From Aquilaria yunnanensis (taxonomy: Eukaryota; Streptophyta; Magnoliopsida; Malvales; Thymelaeaceae), in contig CM077594.1 in assembly GCA_039654915.1 (NCBI GenBank), positions 19,157,001 through 19,221,000 on the forward strand: a stretch of DNA of 64,000 nucleotides. The letters are read 5' to 3'. Shown here in pieces: positions 1-10,052 of the stretch. The translations under genes and the position numbers were made by a program. A model generated the notes under the pieces. That model did no database searches and was not told the DNA's origin. It saw only the letters and a program-made list of their open reading frames with translations. Positions within the stretch are counted from its first letter, which is position 1; every line of letters starts with the position of its first letter.

Positions 1-114
1 TCTAAGGACAAGGGACTCCCGAGGTCCCCGTCCGCGCCTGAGGTCCAACCGGCCACTGAGCAAGCCCTCCCACGGACTTCCACGCCTGAGGAAGAGCGCC
101 CTCTGGTCATAACC
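1..114 (+). other. Tat-1 5' leader (part)
   Basis: Untranslated leader between the missing 5' LTR / primer-binding site and gag. It matches the reverse complement of about 18228-18341, the leader of Tat-2, closely. No ORF of interest. Confidence 0.8.
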
Positions 115-1545
115 ATGAGCTTTTTGCTCGACTTTCAGTGTTCTGTTGTGGCTGAAATGACGCAACAGATAGACCGAAGGTGGCCGCAACAAGCTCAAGC
201 CCAAAAGCCTCCTTCGCCAGCACACCATCGGGAAAAAAGCCCCAAACCAACCCATCGTAGTTCGGGATGCGGAGACCCACAAGAGGAGTCTTCAACAGAA
301 AACATGCCCCTCGGGGCACGGCTCGCGGGACAAGCGGTATCAAGACGACCCAAAATCACACACAGGAGGAGCCAGTCACCTGAGGCGAGGTCCTCATCCC
401 CTCAGCACTGAACTCACTCTCCGAAGAGGCACCGACAATCTCCCCTGCCAGAAGAAGAACCTAGCGCCACGATCCTTATGGAGAAGATATTGGCGAGGTT
501 GGACAGAGTGGAGAAATAGGTGGCCCGCAAACCCGTCTGGGCTAGGCTGTCTGGAACCTTTTGTGAGGATGAGTCCCCATTCACCCAAGATGTAGTTGAG
601 GCAACCATGCCAGGTGATTTCAGAGTACCTCGGCTGGAAACTTATGATGGCCGTACTGATCCACAGGCCCATCTGACCAAGTACAGACGCAGCATGATGA
701 TGCACGGTGCTTACGACGCTACCTTGTGCAAATGTTTCGAGGTCACTCTCACTGGGCTAGCAACAGGCTAGTATAATTCATTGGCCCTAGGAACCATCAC
801 GGAGTTCCAGGAGTTATCCACAGCCTTCACGCAGCAGTTTATCGGAAGTTGGCCAACGGCGAAGATGCCTGTTCAGATGTTCGACATAGCGCAAAGAATT
901 GGAGAGACCATCCGGGACTATGTCGAGAGATTTAACAGAGAGGCCTTGAGCGTCCCAGACTTTTGGCTTGAAGTACGCATCCTCGCGATGACACGGGGCC
1001 TTCGGAGGGACTCGCAGATGTTTTACGAATTCTCCAAGGACCCCCCGGACACGCTGGGTGAATTTTACCGAAGGGCCGAACGGCATATGACGACCGAAGA
1101 ACTGAGAATGGGCGGACCGAAGTCCGATCACACCCGGGCCGAAGGGTCCAGCCAGCAAACCCGGTATCCCACCGAACAGGCAGGCCGACCTCGGAGAACG
1201 CGAGGAAGGAAACTCCCCATTTTCACACCCCTGAACACCACAAGGACCAACATCCTCATGACAATGGAAAGGCAGGGAACTCAGGTTCAGCGGCCACGGG
1301 CCATGACAGCCGACAACAGAAAGAATATGAAGAAGTTCTGCTAGTTTCATCGCGACCACGGCCACGACACCGAAGACTGCTTCCAATTGAAAAAGTATAT
1401 AGAGTTGCTGATAAAATAGGGCCAACTTCGGCGTTATCTGCGCATGCCTTCCCCGAAAGGGAGAAAAGAGGAGGAAGGAAAGGCAGAAGATGAGGACTAC
1501 GACTCCGACAGGCGGAGAAACCGAAGTCCGAAAAGGCGCCCCCAC
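115..1545 (+). pseudogene. gag: Tat-1 gag, broken
   Basis: Capsid/nucleocapsid protein of the retrotransposon particle. The ATG at 115 aligns with the gag start of Tat-2 (18227, minus strand), and both begin MSFL and share a Q/P/R/S-rich N-terminal arm. The capsid-like core (about 600-1100) contains YVERFNREAL and related residues. A basic, KRR-rich tail precedes the protease. In-frame stops lie at 409 (TGA), 517 (TAG), 769 (TAG), 1342 (TAG) and 1417 (TAG). A one-base deletion near 1540 moves the reading frame before the protease. Against Tat-2, four of the five stops are single C:G to T:A transitions. Not translatable as a whole. Confidence 0.9.
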
Positions 1546-2477
1546 CTCCAGTGGGAATCATACAAACAATTACGACGGGACTGCCATCCTCGGAAAGAAA
1601 GAGGAAGGCTAGAGAAATGGCAGTCATGGAGTATCAAAGTCCAACAAAAAAGCTGGCCCGAAAGGATGGTTCCGCCGTCATTTTTCCCCATGACGACCTA
1701 TTATTGATCATGGCGAGAATAGGAAACTGGGACGTCAAGAGAGTGCTGCTTGATGACAGATCAAATGCCGACGTCCTGTTTTCACACTTGCTGCTGAGGT
1801 TAGGTGTATCTAGCAGCGACCTCAAGCCCGTTACCTCCCCTACCTTCGGGGTAGGTCCGTCCGAACTGCCCGTCCTCGGATGGATCGATCTCCCTTTGAT
1901 GCTGAAAGGGACTTCGGTGATTGGGACAGCAGAGTTGTACGCCTCCACAATGGCAAGGTTCATCGTTATGGATGTCCCTTCATCGTACAATGCCATCCTT
2001 GGAAGACAGACACAGGGAAACCTGCACATTCGCCCTGATGTCAAGTACTTAACCGTCACTTTTGCCGCCAAGGATGGAGATGCGGAAATCTTCATAGATC
2101 TAGGTGAAGTAAGGAAGGTGTTCGTGAAAACACGAAAGGCTCCAGCAAACAACTTCGCGCAAGCTGTGGAAGCAAAAACACCAAAAAAGGGCGAGGCAGA
2201 GAATCCCGCGAAGGCAGAAATGGAAGAAGTAGAACTTGTCCCAGGCCAAAATACCCGAATAGGGAAAAACTTGGCCGAAGGTGACAAGGAAAAACTTGTA
2301 TCTTTTTTACTGACAAATAAAGATCTGTTTGCCTACTCACCGAAAGACATGCCAGGGGTAAACCCTGACATAATTCAACATAGCCTCAAAGTAAGTCCGG
2401 AAGCAAAGCCTGTCCGGAAAAAGAAGCGAGGCATCTCAGTTCATAAAAGTAAGCTTGTCAAAACCGAAGTCCAATGA
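1546..2477 (+). pseudogene. pol: Tat-1 aspartic protease region and linker to RT
   Basis: Open in one frame from about 1551 to the TGA at 2475. The protease core is the segment around VLLDDRSNADVLFSHLL (about 1740-1795), where family members have a D-x-GS type active site. Here Arg replaces the Gly, so the active site is probably lost. The family hallmark ILGRQTQGNLHI, comparable to the ILGRP motif of plant gypsy proteases, lies near 1990-2030. A charged linker follows, then SPKDMPGVNPDIIQHSL, the usual entry to RT. The frame differs from that of gag upstream because of the deletion near 1540. Confidence 0.85.
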
Positions 2478-3308
2478 CTGTTAGAAGCCGATGTCATCAG
2501 GGAGGTCAAGTACCCTGAATGGTTAAGCAATGTGGTAGTTGCCACAAAAGAAGGAAGCGGCAAACTCCGGATGTGCATCGACTTCAGAAACTTGAACGAT
2601 GCTTGCCCGAAAGATTCATACCTTCTCCCACCAATAGACTAATTGGTAGACTCAACTGCCGAATACGGGCTCCTAACTTTCTTAGACGCCTTCAATGGGT
2701 ATCACCAAATAAGGATGGACCCTGAAGATGAAGAAAAAACCGCCTTCATCACCGAAGGAGGAACATACTGCTACATCAGGATGCCCTTCGGGCTAAAAAA
2801 TGCAGGAGCCACCTACCAGAGGTTGATGAGCAAGGTCTTCAACGACCAAATAGGGAGAAACATGGAAGTATATGTGGATGACATGGTAGTCAAAAGCAAA
2901 CTGCCTGGCGACCATGTCGCAGATCTAAAGGAAACTTTCCACCAGCTCAGAGCCTTCGGGATCCGCCTTAAACCCGAAAAGTGCATCTTCGGAGTAACCT
3001 CGGGAAAATTCCTTGGGTACATGGTATCAGAAAGAGGCATTGATGCCAACCCAGAAAAAATTAAGGCTCTACTCGAGTTCCGAACTCCTGCCACAATAAA
3101 AGATGTGCAGAGGCTCACCGGAAGGATAACCTCCCTCAGCAGGTTTATTTCCAGATATGGAGACCGGTGTCGACCATTCTTCAAAGTCCTCACTAAGGCA
3201 GCAAAAAAGGAGGACAACCTCGGGAGTAATGACCATCCTTGGGGTGAAGATTGCCAAAAGGCCTGGGAGGAACTCAAAATCTACTTAGCCGGTTTGCCCA
3301 CTTTGTAG
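2478..3308 (+). pseudogene. pol: Tat-1 reverse transcriptase domain, broken
   Basis: RNA-directed DNA polymerase of the element. Readable motifs in order: LRMCIDFRNLNDACPKDS, FLDAFNGYHQIRMDPEDE, MPFGLKNAGATYQRLMSKVF, and the catalytic YVDD within MEVYVDDMVVKSKL (about 2860-2900), then GKFLGYMVSERGI. Stops at 2475 (start of region), 2640 (TAA, against CAA in Tat-2) and 3306 (TAG). The catalytic residues survive but the polyprotein frame is closed. Confidence 0.92.
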
Positions 3309-4106
3309 CAACCTCGCGACGGAGAGCCCCTCGTGTTATACCTCGCCATCACAGAAAAAGCCGTAAGCTCGGTCCTTGTGAAAGAAGAGGGGACGAAGCA
3401 ATGGCCAGTCTACTACGTAAGCAAGTCCCTGCATGGCGCAGAAGTCAGGTACCCTCTATTGCAAAAAGCTATATATGCCTTGGTGCTAGCAGGAAGAAGG
3501 CTGCGACCATATTTTTAGGCTCACTCTATCATCGTCCGAAGCAGTCTACCTCTGTGCGATGTCATGAGAAAAGTTGATCATTCGAGAAGGCTTTCCAAAT
3601 GGTGCATAGAGCTTGGCGAACACGACATCACTTATGAACCTCGAAAAGCCATAAAAGCTCAAGCTCTGGCAGATTTCATTGCCTAAGTACCCACCACCGA
3701 AGATAGTCATCCAGATCCAAGCGAAGGTGAGCCAGAGTGGACTTTGTACATCGACGGAGCCTCGGGGTCCGAACACCAGGGAGCTGGGGTAATTATCAGA
3801 GGTCCCGAAGGCCTTGAAGTAATGAAGGCTATTAAGTTCAGCTTTAACGTCACCAACAATGTGGCTGAGTATGAACCCCTCATAGCAGGATTACGCCTAG
3901 CCAGAAGAATTGGCGTGCGAAATCTAAAAGCCCATAGCGATTCCCAGCTAGTAGTTCGGCAAACGGCAGGAGACTATGGGGCAAATGACCCAATCTTGGA
4001 AAAATATCATGAACTGGTGACAAAGCTTATTCGAGAGTTCGACACCATACGGATCGAAAATGTACCTCAACGGGATAACGCCGAAGCAGACTGCTTGTTG
4101 AAGTAA
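3309..4106 (+). pseudogene. pol: Tat-1 dual RNase H region, broken
   Basis: Two RNase H-like units follow RT. The first (about 3309-3620) is the usual gypsy RNase H: VLYLAITEKAVSSVLVKEEG, VYYVSKSLHGAEVRYPLLQK, LPLCDVMRKVDHS. The second (3720-4100) is the plant/archaeal-type RNase H acquired by the Tat clade: TLYIDGASGSEHQGAGVII, NNVAEYEPLIAGLRLARRIG, LKAHSDSQLVVRQ, DNAEADCL. It carries the expected acidic residues D (YIDG), E (AEYE), D (HSDS) and D (AEAD). Stops at 3516 (TAG), 3684 (TAA) and 4104 (TAA). The last is at the same place as a stop in Tat-3. Confidence 0.88.
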
Positions 4107-5410
4107 AAAACATACACCGAGGTACTAAGCCACCCGAGCATTGAAGTACTGAGCATAGTAACTTCGAAAAAAGGCTGGAAAGACCCGATAAAAAGGTATC
4201 TTGCGAACAATGCGCTCCCCGAAGACCCCATCGAGGCTGCAAAAGTGCGAAGACGCTCCGGGCGATTCTTCCTAATAGGCGAAGAACTGTATCGGCAGGG
4301 ATATGCAAATCCTTTACAGAGGTGTGTTGGCGAAGAGGACACTGAAATGATCCTCGAAGAAGTCCACGAAAGCGCTTGTGGTTCACACATTGGAACCGAT
4401 GCCCTAGCGGCAGTAGTACTGCGCCAAGGATACTTTTGGCCTACCCTGAAAAAGGACGCTAGGTAGTTCGTCCGAAAATGTGGTAACTGCAAAAAACACG
4501 CAAATATCCAGAGGACACCCTCGGAAATGGTGACTTCGGCTGACTATTCCTGGCCCTTCGCAGTCTGGGGCATAGACCTCATAGGACCACTCCCAACAGC
4601 GCCTGGAGGCGTGAAATTCTGCGTAGTAGCAGTAGACTATTTCTCCAAATGGGTCGAGGCGGAACCGTTGGCTACTATCTCGGCAAAAGAAGTGCAGAAG
4701 TTCGTATGGAAGAACATCGTATGCAGATTTGGCATACCAAGGGTACTAGTAGCTGATAATGGATCCCAGTTTATAGACAAAGGGTTCCAGGAATTTATTA
4801 GTGACCTCGGAACAAAAATGCACTTCGCCCTAGTAGCTCACCCCCAAAGCAATGGGCAGGTAGAAGTATCTAACAGGACCATAAAAGATGGTCTGAAAAA
4901 GATGCTGGGGAAGCAAAAGGGAAATGGCCAGGAAAGCTCCAAAGTGTACTGTGGAGCTACCGAACAACACCCTGAAGAGCAACAGGGGAAACGCCTTTTT
5001 CACTCGTTTTCGGTACAGAGGCCATCATCCCAATCGAGGTAGTGCAACCATCAATCCGAGTACAAGTTTTTGATGAAAGTAGAAATGACCTCGGCCTAAG
5101 AACCAAGCTCGACCTCGTCGGTGAACACAGAGAAATAGCGGAGCTGAGAAGAAAAGATTTTCAGCAGAGAGTGGCCACGGCTATAAACTTACGTGCCAGG
5201 CCAAAAGGAATAAAGAAAGGAGACCTCGTTCTGCGAAAGGCTGAATTTGCACCTCGTAGGCCATCCCACGGAGTATTTCGCGTGAACTGGGAAGGTCCCT
5301 ATCTGATCCTTGCCGAAGTACGAAAAGGGGTGTACAAGCTCGGCGATTCCGAAGGTATAGAATTAAAAAATACGTGGCATTCGGACGCCTTGAGAAAATT
5401 CTATACTTAG
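4107..5410 (+). pseudogene. pol: Tat-1 integrase, broken
   Basis: Inserts the cDNA into the genome. The zinc-binding part (H...H...C..C) is readable around GSHIGTDALAA and CGNCKKHAN. The catalytic core follows: VWGIDLIGPLPTAPGGVKF, VADNGSQFIDKGFQEF and HPQSNGQVEVSNRT, supplying the D, D, E triad. The C-terminal domain ends near NTWHSDALRKFYT at 5410. A TAG lies at 4464 and a one-base deletion near 4910 shifts the frame (the rest is read from 5042). Confidence 0.9.
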
Positions 5411-5844
5411 GATCTCGGCGAAGAAGATTGTGCTGTACAAGTTAGAAAATTTCCCTAAGTACGAAAGTTTCTTAGCCAAAAAGTCTTAAGCATAAGAAGC
5501 GCAAAATCTGCAAATGTGGCCAACCAGATAAGGTTTTCCGAAGTCTCTTAAACGAACGTGTTCGGGAAAATGGAGAAAACCTGGCAAAAGACTTAGCCAA
5601 AATTCTTAGGCATAAGTTGTTCAAGTCAAGATTTCGCGAAGAAGGTCGCTATGCTAAGCGCAGATAAGGTTTTCCGAAGTCTCTTGAGCGAATGAGTTCG
5701 GGACAAAGGGAAACGAAAAATCTCGCAAAGATACTTAGCCAAAAAAATCTTTTATTAAGATAAATTCGCATACAAAAAAAGGAAGATTGCCAGAAGAAGA
5801 AGTACAAAAGAGAAGGAAAATAAGGCAAAGGGCCCTAGAACAAA
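5411..5844. repeat. Tat-1 intergenic spacer with repeated palindromic box
   Basis: Spacer between the convergent 3' ends of pol and the antisense gene. A unit of about 136 bp is present twice. Each unit contains TTTTCCGAAGTCTCTT followed by a palindromic box, at 5553-5564 (CGAACGTGTTCG) and 5689-5700 (CGAATGAGTTCG, degenerate). Equivalent boxes occur in the same place in Tat-2 and Tat-3. The phrase CTTAGCCAAAA also repeats. Confidence 0.75.
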
Positions 5845-5975
5845 CTAAGGATTCTCGGCGTCCCGGGAGCCACCAGCTCCAGCGTCCTTCTCCACAACCT
5901 TCGGCGCCGAAAGTGAGGGGGGCAGGTTCAGATGCTCAATCTTGAACCAAGACCACCGAGGCCCCTCGGGAATGT

Positions 5976-8253
5976 TCAGAGCCTCCAAAAAAGAAAGGTC
6001 CAAATCTGGGAACCTTTGAAGAACTTGATGCCGAGCAAGGCAAAACCCGTCCTGAAACCAACTTTGGTCATCTGGTCGGATTTGTCCTTCTCGACACCGA
6101 GGCCTTCAAGGTCCTCCTTCAGATCCGCTATCTTCTTCTTCAGCGCCTTCATCTTCTTCTTCTCCGGCTCCTTCTTCAAAGACTCGACCTCGGCTTGAAG
6201 CGTGGCTTTCTCTTCAAGCACCTTCGCCAGGAAAGCCTCAGATTCTGACTTCTCCTTTTGAACTGCCTCGTTCGCCGAAATCAGCTTCGCCACCTGGGAG
6301 CTGAGGTCAGAAATCTTCTGGGAGGAGTCCTTCAAAAGTTCTTCCTTTTCCTTCAGGAACTCTTCCTGAACAGCAGCAACCTCCTTTTCTGCAGCTTGAG
6401 CCAGCTGCGCGTTCTGCGTGACCAGTTCCGAGCACTTGGCCTTATATTGGTCTATGGTGCCTACGGCCGAGGCTCGGAACAGCGCCTGCCTCACCACCCG
6501 AACTCTGAGGAAACCGGCGTACCCCAGCAGCTGCAGAGAAACAAAGACAAAGTTAGTAAGGCAAAGAAGAAGTGGCAGACATTTAGAGGAAATCAAAAGG
6601 AAAAACACAAAGGCTAAAGGCGTACCTGGGCAGCGTGCTCAGAAACCTTCGCGGCAAAAGAGTCATCATCAGGGTGAGCCTCCGCGATGGCCTTGAAGGA
6701 GGCCTCAGTAAGCACGCCATTTGAGATCTCCTTAGCCATTTGCTGGCAGTCTCCGGAGTACAAATTCATGTCCTCCGTAAACGTCCAGAAAGGCTCCTTC
6801 GGGACCTTCCCCTTCGGGATATGGGCATCCAGAAGGGCCCGCTTTCGGGCGTGCTCGGCCACCCAACCCGGAGATGATATCTCCCCTGCATGGAAAAACC
6901 AAAAAATTGGTCAAGGCAAGAAAATCTCAAAGCCCACAAAAAAGAAGGCACCTTAGTTTGTTAGAAAAACAAACTTGCTGGCACCTCGGCGACGTCATCG
7001 TCGGAAGCCTCCTCGGTAGAAATCCCCTTGCCCTTGCCTTTACGTTGCTCTTCGGAGGGAGGGGCCTCTACCAAAGCAACCAGAAGAGTTGCCGAAGGAG
7101 TGGGACTCTGAGCAGCGAGGTCAGCAATGACCTCGGCCGGCAGGACAGCAGCAGCCTCGGGCTCTTCGCCCACCTCCTCGGGAATCTCTGGGAGAGGAGG
7201 GGGCGCATCCTTCTTCACCCGTTTGGCCACAGATGGCCCAGCCCCAGACATTTTCCACCTTCGGGAAGCAGCCTTCTTTGTCTGCTCACCCTTCTCAACT
7301 TGGCCAGTGAAAAGGGATTTGTAGAAGGCAGCAGTGCCGTCGCCCATCTCTGGAAAAGAAAGAAGATATCAGCGTGAGTCCAAGATGAAAACCATAACAA
7401 AGGGAGCCAGAGATAACTTACTCTCGAACAAAGTTTCGAAAGTAGCTTCCCCCCGAAGGAGTTTCACCAACCAAGAATCCTTCCCGGCGATGGCAGGAGC
7501 TGGCATCTCGAGGTCAGTCTTGTGCTCCTTCACTACCCCTAGCTCCCGAAGAACCTCCTCGGTCATTAACCTCCAATTAATGGGGAAGGGGTAGAGAGAG
7601 TGCGAGGAAACCTCGGGACCCCAGTCAGAGACTGCCCAAATACGTTCGTCAAAGTCCGCGAAGACAGAAGCCAACTCCAGAGTTAGCATTATCTTCGGAT
7701 CTACGACGTCCATCTCCAGCTTTCCCTGAGCCCATTTGGTCGGAACATGCGACCAGGCCTCCTTCATCTTCAGAAAGAAAAATTTTTGTTGCCACCCTCG
7801 CCAGCTGTCCTTGGTGGCAAAGGTGAACATATATTTTTTGCTCCCGAATCCCCGAGGTAGCATGAAATAAAAGCCACCATTCGGGACCACGAAAAGCTTG
7901 TAGTACTGCATAAAAATAACAAAGTAGGGTTCTATCCCGAAGACGCCACACATGCAGATGAAGGCGTTAAAATAACAGTACGAGTTCGGCGGAAGTTGAT
8001 TTACGGCAATGCCATGGAATTGGTAGAAGTCGCAAATCATCTTCGGATGAGGGTATCGAAGTCCGGCCTTCAGTTGGGCTCGGAAAACGGTAACCTCATT
8101 ACTACGGTTCAAAAAGCAAAATTGGTTAGAACGTGGCAACCTCGTAACGGCATACGAAGGAAGAAAGAACTTTTTCTTCCATTTTGCTAGTTTTTTGGGG
8201 GTGGTGCAGCAAGGGTGAGACAAAAGGGGTTGCCAGCTCTCGGGAACAGGCAT
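5976..8253 (-). CDS. Tat-1 antisense gene (aORF), spliced, 4 exons, 673 codons open
   Basis: Predicted exons on the minus strand: 8253-7422, 7349-6975, 6885-6626 and 6530-5976. Introns are 72, 89 and 95 nt with GT...AG ends (donors GAGA|GTAAGT, CAA|GTTTGT and CCCAG|GTACG; acceptors CCAG, TGCAG and CTGCAG). Joined, they read open for 673 codons. Exon 1 encodes a Cys/Phe/Tyr-rich globular domain (MPVPESWQPLLSHPCC..., FHGIAVNQLPPNSYCYFNAF) resembling the family annotated as putative gypsy-type transposon (Transposase_28, from memory). Exon 2 is low-complexity, KR/PE-rich and nuclear-signal-like (RVKKDAPPPLPEIPEE). Exons 3-4 end in a long coiled coil with KKKMKALKKKIADLKEDLEG. A one-base deletion near 6055 replaces the conserved C-terminus, which in frame would end at 5845. 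Function unknown; it may act with gag in packaging or chromatin targeting, but that is a guess. Confidence 0.7.
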
Positions 8254-8504
8254 GTTGGTTGAGAAACGAGTTCGAAAAAAGGAAAGAAAAAAACTTCCAA
8301 AAATACTCTAAAAATCAGAGGATTCTGGAAATAAAAAACCCACCAAATGACTTGCCAAAATCCTGGTTTAAAGTCGCTGTCGTGAAAGATTGTCGGAAAA
8401 AACTCTGTCAAACAGCACCGCCGCGGAAAGCAGGGGAAAAAACAGTTGCAAGCAGGGAAAAGAGCAGAAGCAAAACCAAAAAAGGAACTTATGATGGAAT
8501 GGGC

Positions 8505-8512
8505 TATATATA
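8505..8512 (-). promoter_or_regulatory. TATA box of Tat-1 aORF
   Basis: TATATATA flanked by CCTATATATAGCC on the minus strand, 252 bp upstream of the aORF ATG. The same box is found at 9787-9794 in Tat-2 and 26006-26013 in Tat-3 at almost the same distance, which argues for a dedicated promoter rather than chance AT-richness in a GC-richer element. Confidence 0.65.
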
Positions 8513-8595
8513 GGCCGAAGGTGGGTAGACGAACCGGCGTCATAAGTACCCCTTGAAGGCGAACAGACGCCATAACCTTCCCCTGCGTCTGAAAA

Positions 8596-8600
8596 GACGC
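8596..8600. repeat. Target-site duplication GACGC, left copy (Tat-2)
   Basis: GACGC immediately left of the Tat-2 LTR. The same 5 bp follow the other LTR at 19147-19151. A perfect 5-bp duplication is the mark of integrase-mediated insertion into Tat-1. Confidence 0.93.
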
Positions 8601-9351
8601 TGATGTCCGGGGACATCTTCACTGGAAGGCATGGTGACTTCTGGGGGGACTTCCTGTGAAGGAGAGCGTCTGGTGTTGGAGTTTCCCAGGGGAACGTGCC
8701 TGCAAAGCTCAGAGAAGGGGGTTAGGAGGTCCCCGGGGTGCTTTTCCGGGGAGGAGTCTCCGACGCCCAAGTCAGTTTCCTAAGAAGGTAAGGGGGAAGC
8801 ACTAGAGTTTTTAGTGGGCTTGCCTGCGTTTTCTCAAGGGGGAGGAGTCCAACCTTTTGCCAGGGTTTGTTTCCTGGTATTTATAGGAATGTCCAGCCCG
8901 TTCAGATCGCGATACGTGTTCGGTCGGATGTTCTCTGAATTTTTGGGCGTAGGGGACAAGTAGCCGGTGGCAGGCTTCTTGAGTCTCGAACCGAGACAGG
9001 TCATGACAAGACCTGGATGGCGTCGGCGTGTCAAATTGCCGTTTGAGGTGACATGTAGCGTCTGTGGGCAGCATGTCAGAGGTTCCTTAAATGCTCATAC
9101 CGTACTCCCGAGGTCCCTGGCCGAGGTCGTCCTCTGGTACGGACGATACCCCTTCGGGAAATATGCCCGCAGTTCGGGGAGTTCCCTGATTCAGGGTTCC
9201 GCCTTCGGGGAGATCCTCTTCGGCTTGCAATAGCTGATTCTCCGTTTCCGAAGGTGATCTGTTTAGTACCTCGGGGGGGGCTAATAGCTTCCTCTCGTTT
9301 CTTGACGCTCCGAGTTCAGGTCAGATAGAGGCGATAGCCCTTCGGCTATCA
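8601..9351 (-). repeat. 3' LTR of Tat-2
   Basis: 751 bp, near-identical direct repeat of 18397-19146. On the minus strand it starts TGATAGCCGAAGGGCTATC, a 7-bp stem with a GAAG loop right at the U3 terminus, and ends GGACATCA. A TATAAATA box on the minus strand (8885-8878) marks the U3 promoter. Confidence 0.96.
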
Positions 9352-9366
9352 CATGCCCCCCTTTGG
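9352..9366 (-). other. Polypurine tract of Tat-2
   Basis: On the minus strand this reads CCAAAGGGGGGCATG directly before the 3' LTR. It primes plus-strand DNA synthesis. Tat-1 has the identical tract at 19484-19498; Tat-3 has a variant at 26420-26434. Confidence 0.9.
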
Positions 9367-10052
9367 AAAGCCGAAGTGGAGACTTCGATTTGTAGTCTTT
9401 TCGATGATGCTCTTTGGGAGTTTTTAGGGAGTAAAACCTGTGCCGAAGGTACACCTTTTGCCCGAAGATATGGGCTGTTCGGCAATAGCCTGTCTTTTGG
9501 TGTCTTCGAGGCTACTTACTTATTTCCTTTTTCCTTTTGCAGGTCTGTACAGCGTCGCATCTCATGACCAGGCGTGTCAGTCTGGAGCGGCGCGTCCCAT
9601 TTTTTTAGGGGTGTCAGAAGGCGCGTCCCCTATTTTGGCGCGGCGGCTGACACGTGGCACACTGTTATTTGAGGGGAGTCGTGTTGGTCACAGAGAGCGC
9701 GTCTTTTCGGGCGCAAAGAGCAGTTATGGCGACGGTTTGCCTTCAAAGGGTACTTATGGCGCCGATTCGACTAGCTACTTTCAACCTATATATAGCCCAT
9801 TCCATCATAAGTTTCCTTTTTGCTTTTGCTTCTGCTCTTTTCCCTGCTTGCCACTGCTTTTGCGCTTTCTCTTGCTTTTTGCGGCGGAGCTGTTTTAACA
9901 GAGTTTTTCCGGCAATCTTTCACGACGGTGACTTCAAACCCAGATTTTGGCAAGTCTTTTGGTGGGTTTTTGTTTTCCAGACTCTTCTAATTTTCAGAGT
10001 TTTTTCTGGAACTTGTTTTCTTGCCTTTTTTTGAACCCATTTTTCTGCAAAT
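9367..10052 (+). other. Tat-2 region between polypurine tract and aORF start
   Basis: Holds the promoter and leader of the antisense gene. Upstream of the TATA box are GC-rich direct-repeat-like phrases around GTGTCAG and GGCGCG (9560-9660) and GGCGCAAAGAG (9707-9720). Downstream the leader is strongly pyrimidine-rich (TTTTTGCTTTTGC, 9813-9870), typical of plant 5' leaders. No separate ORF. Confidence 0.6.
9787..9794 (+). promoter_or_regulatory. TATA box of Tat-2 aORF
   Basis: TATATATA within ACCTATATATAGCCCATTCC, 266 bp upstream of the aORF ATG at 10053. Conserved in sequence and distance in Tat-1 and Tat-3. Confidence 0.65.

Larger units (their letters stand above)
8254..8600 (-). other. 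Tat-1 aORF 5' leader and promoter region
   Basis: Untranslated stretch upstream of the antisense gene. The mRNA leader would be pyrimidine-rich (the plus strand here is AAAAAG-rich). The stretch is cut at 8600 by the Tat-2 insertion; the remaining upstream part continues at 19147. Confidence 0.6.

Noticed and set aside
1634..2287. 217-codon minus-strand ORF opposite Tat-1 protease (and its mirror at 16246-16707)
   Set aside because: Shadow of the true coding frame. It recurs in Tat-2 because the coding strand is conserved, but motifs and stops follow the protease frame.
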